Source: an uncultured Lachnospiraceae bacterium (lineage in GTDB: Bacteria; Bacillota; Clostridia; Lachnospirales; Lachnospiraceae). Taken from it: DNA of 64,000 bases. Below the pieces are notes generated by a model. It did no database searches. It was not told where the DNA came from and worked only from the letters and a program-made list of their open reading frames with translations. The stretch covers positions 179,772 to 243,771 of the forward strand of contig CATLGV010000001.1 of assembly GCA_949948735.1 (NCBI GenBank), given 5' to 3'. Below, piece after piece: positions 62,304 through 64,000 of the stretch. Each line of letters starts with the position of its first letter. Positions within the stretch are counted from its first letter, which is position 1. The translations under genes were made by a program, and so were the position numbers.

Positions 62304-62591
62304 TCATTCCCGCTCCCTGACCGTCACCAGAACCCTGTCCCCCGGCCGCTTCCCTATCCGGGAGCGAATATCCTTACGCACACCTATAATATAACACACA
62401 CTGCCGTCAGCGTTCTTTACGCCCATATTTACAACACTGCCATCATACGGCTCCCCGTCAAATGTGGCATGCACCTTCACCCTTCCCCGCCCAAACTCTT
62501 TCCTGATATCATAGGGGAAGATAACGTATGCACCGCCTGTCTCCCCCGCATCGTAAAGCAGGGATTCATACTTATAAATTTTTCCGTTCAA
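62304..62591 (-). CDS. DUF1905 domain protein
   Basis: This small protein of about 95 aa is close to a whole DUF1905 domain: YKYESLLYDAGETGGAYVIFPYDIRKEFG, KVHATFDGEPYDGSVVNMG and IGKRPGDRVLVTV. The domain is a beta barrel of unknown role, often joined to YdeI-like domains; here it is alone. I chose the TTG at 62591 after GGGTGG; a TTG at 62606 has no ribosome site. Confidence 0.8.
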   Translation of the reverse strand: MNGKIYKYESLLYDAGETGGAYVIFPYDIRKEFGRGRVKVHATFDGEPYDGSVVNMGVKNADGSVCYIIGVRKDIRSRIGKRPGDRVLVTVRERE

Positions 62592-62656
62592 TGACGCACC
62601 ACCCAATCTGTTTTATACAGTATAACACGGAATCCTTCCCAAGCTGCCACAATTTC

Positions 62657-62992
62657 CTATAAAGATTAGGGTGTCAAAAGGTATGCAAAATTTTTTATCC
62701 GGCAAATTATACAAAATATTGTGCGCTACTGACTGCGGCAAATGGATTTACTAAATATTCCGGTAAAATTATTCTGCCGACCGCGACCGCCCTCTATGCG
62801 TCATCCATGACGCATTACGGGCTTTTCAAAAAGCTGGAACAGCTTTTTTACGTCCATGTCCCGAAATTGCTGATTGCCTGACGGAATATTAAGAAAATCA
62901 CATTCGCCTCCGCAATTGTAGCTTTACAACATTTTGTGCAATTCGCCTCATTGAAAAAGAATGTATACCTTTTGACACCCTAATCCTATAAA
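62657..62992. mobile_element. Fold-back MITE-like element, copy B
   Basis: The core (62664-62985) is a direct-orientation copy of copy A, about 85-90 % alike by eye, with the same termini and the same CTATAAA flanks. In the centre one palindrome is kept, with a changed centre that still pairs (ATGCGTCAT/ATGACGCAT). The second is replaced by another hairpin (AAAAAGCTG/CAGCTTTTT). The left flank GCTGCC[AG]CAATTT is shared with copy A, so the repeated unit may begin at 62643 (61742 in copy A). The rest of the 62607-63110 gap holds no gene. Confidence 0.75.
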
Positions 62993-63110
62993 TAACCTCC
63001 TTTTCGGGAAAGTGTTCCCGATGCATAAATTTTGAAATATCATGTATATTTCTACACGGATTACATAATATTCAACAATCTAACAGTCCTATAAACTGGA
63101 ATTTGTCGTT

Positions 63111-63824
63111 CTATTTTCGTGGCAAATTCGTATAATAAAACGCTCTCGGCGCAGTGAACGAAATGCCCGCAACTCGCAACAATTCATCGAAATCGCCGTT
63201 TCTCCCGCTGTCCGACCACTCAAAATAGACACGGTAGAGTGTTTTGTAGTACTCCAATTCCTTGGTAAATTCAAACGGAAGATTGTGTTCTCGGAGAATT
63301 TTCTCAGCAGTGGTAACGTCTTCCAAATACTGTTCCCGTGCAATGCAACAACCTTCGGGAAAGTGGTGTGCGCCGAAATCCAAATCGTAAAGTTGGTTTT
63401 CGAGGTAGAGCCGCACGGTTTTCTCGTCACATTCGGGATGTTCGTAAGCACGCTTCAAAACGTCATACGGGTCTTGCTCTAAATTGCGGTCAAATGGGTT
63501 ATAGTATCGCCCACCAAGCTGATATGCCCAACGCATTTGCGGCATCTTATTCGCCAAACACGCACGTTTTAAGAACTCGTAAACCAATCCCATTAAGCTG
63601 TACGGCAAGTCCAAACCACCATGTCCTCTTAGTTCGGAATATCCGTCCTCATCGTAGAAATCGCAGCAAAATTGATATAAAATCTCGTCCGAATTTTCTT
63701 GCGGAACATTATTGCGGAAGTTCTCGGCAAATGTTGCGAGAACCTTATTTGCCTGCTTTTTCAAGCCCTTCGCCCACAGCGCAGAATATTCATTTATTCC
63801 TGCACGAAATTCATCGTAAATCAT
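63111..63824 (-). CDS. Hypothetical protein in AT-rich DNA
   Basis: I do not recognise this 237-aa protein. It is acidic, rich in Tyr, Phe and Leu, and apparently all-helical without signal or membrane segments (GLVYEFLKRACLANK, DPYDVLKRAYEH, YLEDVTTAEKILREHNL). The pattern is reminiscent of helical-repeat or immunity-type proteins, but that is a guess. Base composition is more AT-rich than the host genes, which suggests recent gain. AGGAAAAAGCT precedes the ATG. The last 175 nt of the window hold no feature that I can support. Confidence 0.65.
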   Translation of the reverse strand: MIYDEFRAGINEYSALWAKGLKKQANKVLATFAENFRNNVPQENSDEILYQFCCDFYDEDGYSELRGHGGLDLPYSLMGLVYEFLKRACLANKMPQMRWAYQLGGRYYNPFDRNLEQDPYDVLKRAYEHPECDEKTVRLYLENQLYDLDFGAHHFPEGCCIAREQYLEDVTTAEKILREHNLPFEFTKELEYYKTLYRVYFEWSDSGRNGDFDELLRVAGISFTAPRAFYYTNLPRK

Positions 63825-64000
63825 AGCTTTTTCCTCATTACAACCTTATCATTTTCACAAAAGCCAATATATTATAAATCCCGATTGTGATTTGATGATT
63901 TTTAAGGGAAACATTAGCTGTTATATTTTATTAATAAATTCTCCGCTAACCCTTGAAAACACTAAGTTTGTCGCAGGTGAGCTTTCCCTTATAGTTTCCC

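Overview
The window looks like chromosomal DNA of a motile, Gram-positive, anaerobic member of the Clostridia, most probably a Lachnospiraceae. Gene families point there: a BlaI/BlaR1-type regulatory pair, CheV, two methyl-accepting proteins, a FapA-type DUF342 protein, the GGGtGRT protein with its Fe-S scaffold partner, and PBSX/Xkd-like phage tail genes. So do the strong AGGAGG-type ribosome sites and the use of GTG and TTG starts. Species cannot be named from the sequence alone. Most genes lie on the minus strand. Layout, left to right: 0-2.7 kb holds the 5' part of lysA behind a TrmB-type regulator, and a divergent KduD-type dehydrogenase. 2.7-5.4 kb is a hisH-hisF-ung-lepB run. 5.5-9.5 kb carries a 730-aa membrane protein with acidic nonapeptide repeats, a degenerate Sir2-like protein and CheV. 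9.6-13.6 kb is a two-component operon with a lipoprotein, a coiled-coil membrane protein and an orphan Hpt protein. 13.8-21.5 kb holds a secreted SGNH-like protein, an unusually long M56/BlaR1-like protein with its BlaI repressor and operator, a lipoprotein, an unknown protein and an MFS exporter preceded by a leader peptide. 21.7-25.6 kb has an MCP and FapA; 25.8-27.6 kb has the GGGtGRT/Fe-S scaffold pair. The most striking region is 27.8-43.9 kb: a compact, apparently complete contractile phage-tail-like particle (tailocin) locus. It encodes tail terminator, sheath, tube, a chaperone with a -1 frameshift site, tape measure, LysM hub protein, baseplate proteins, two paralogous tail fibres, holin and amidase. 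No terminase, portal, capsid, protease, integrase or replication gene is present; only a 54-aa scaffold-like remnant suggests a lost head module. It is controlled by a divergent Xre repressor/ImmA-like pair with three operator-like repeats, a sigma-like DUF1492 activator, and a late promoter followed at once by a palindrome and an intrinsic terminator. From 43.9 kb host genes resume: a hexapeptide-repeat transferase, an HD hydrolase and a long topoisomerase III; then metF and a GGDEF protein; then a small Arc-like protein and a second MCP; then a KAS III-like protein with an alpha/beta hydrolase; then a GH25 lysozyme, argH-asd, an APH-fold kinase and an ABC transporter pair. The right end (61.7-64 kb) is accessory in character: two copies of a roughly 0.3-kb fold-back element flank a tRNA-Thr gene and a DUF1905 gene, followed by an AT-rich gene of unknown function.
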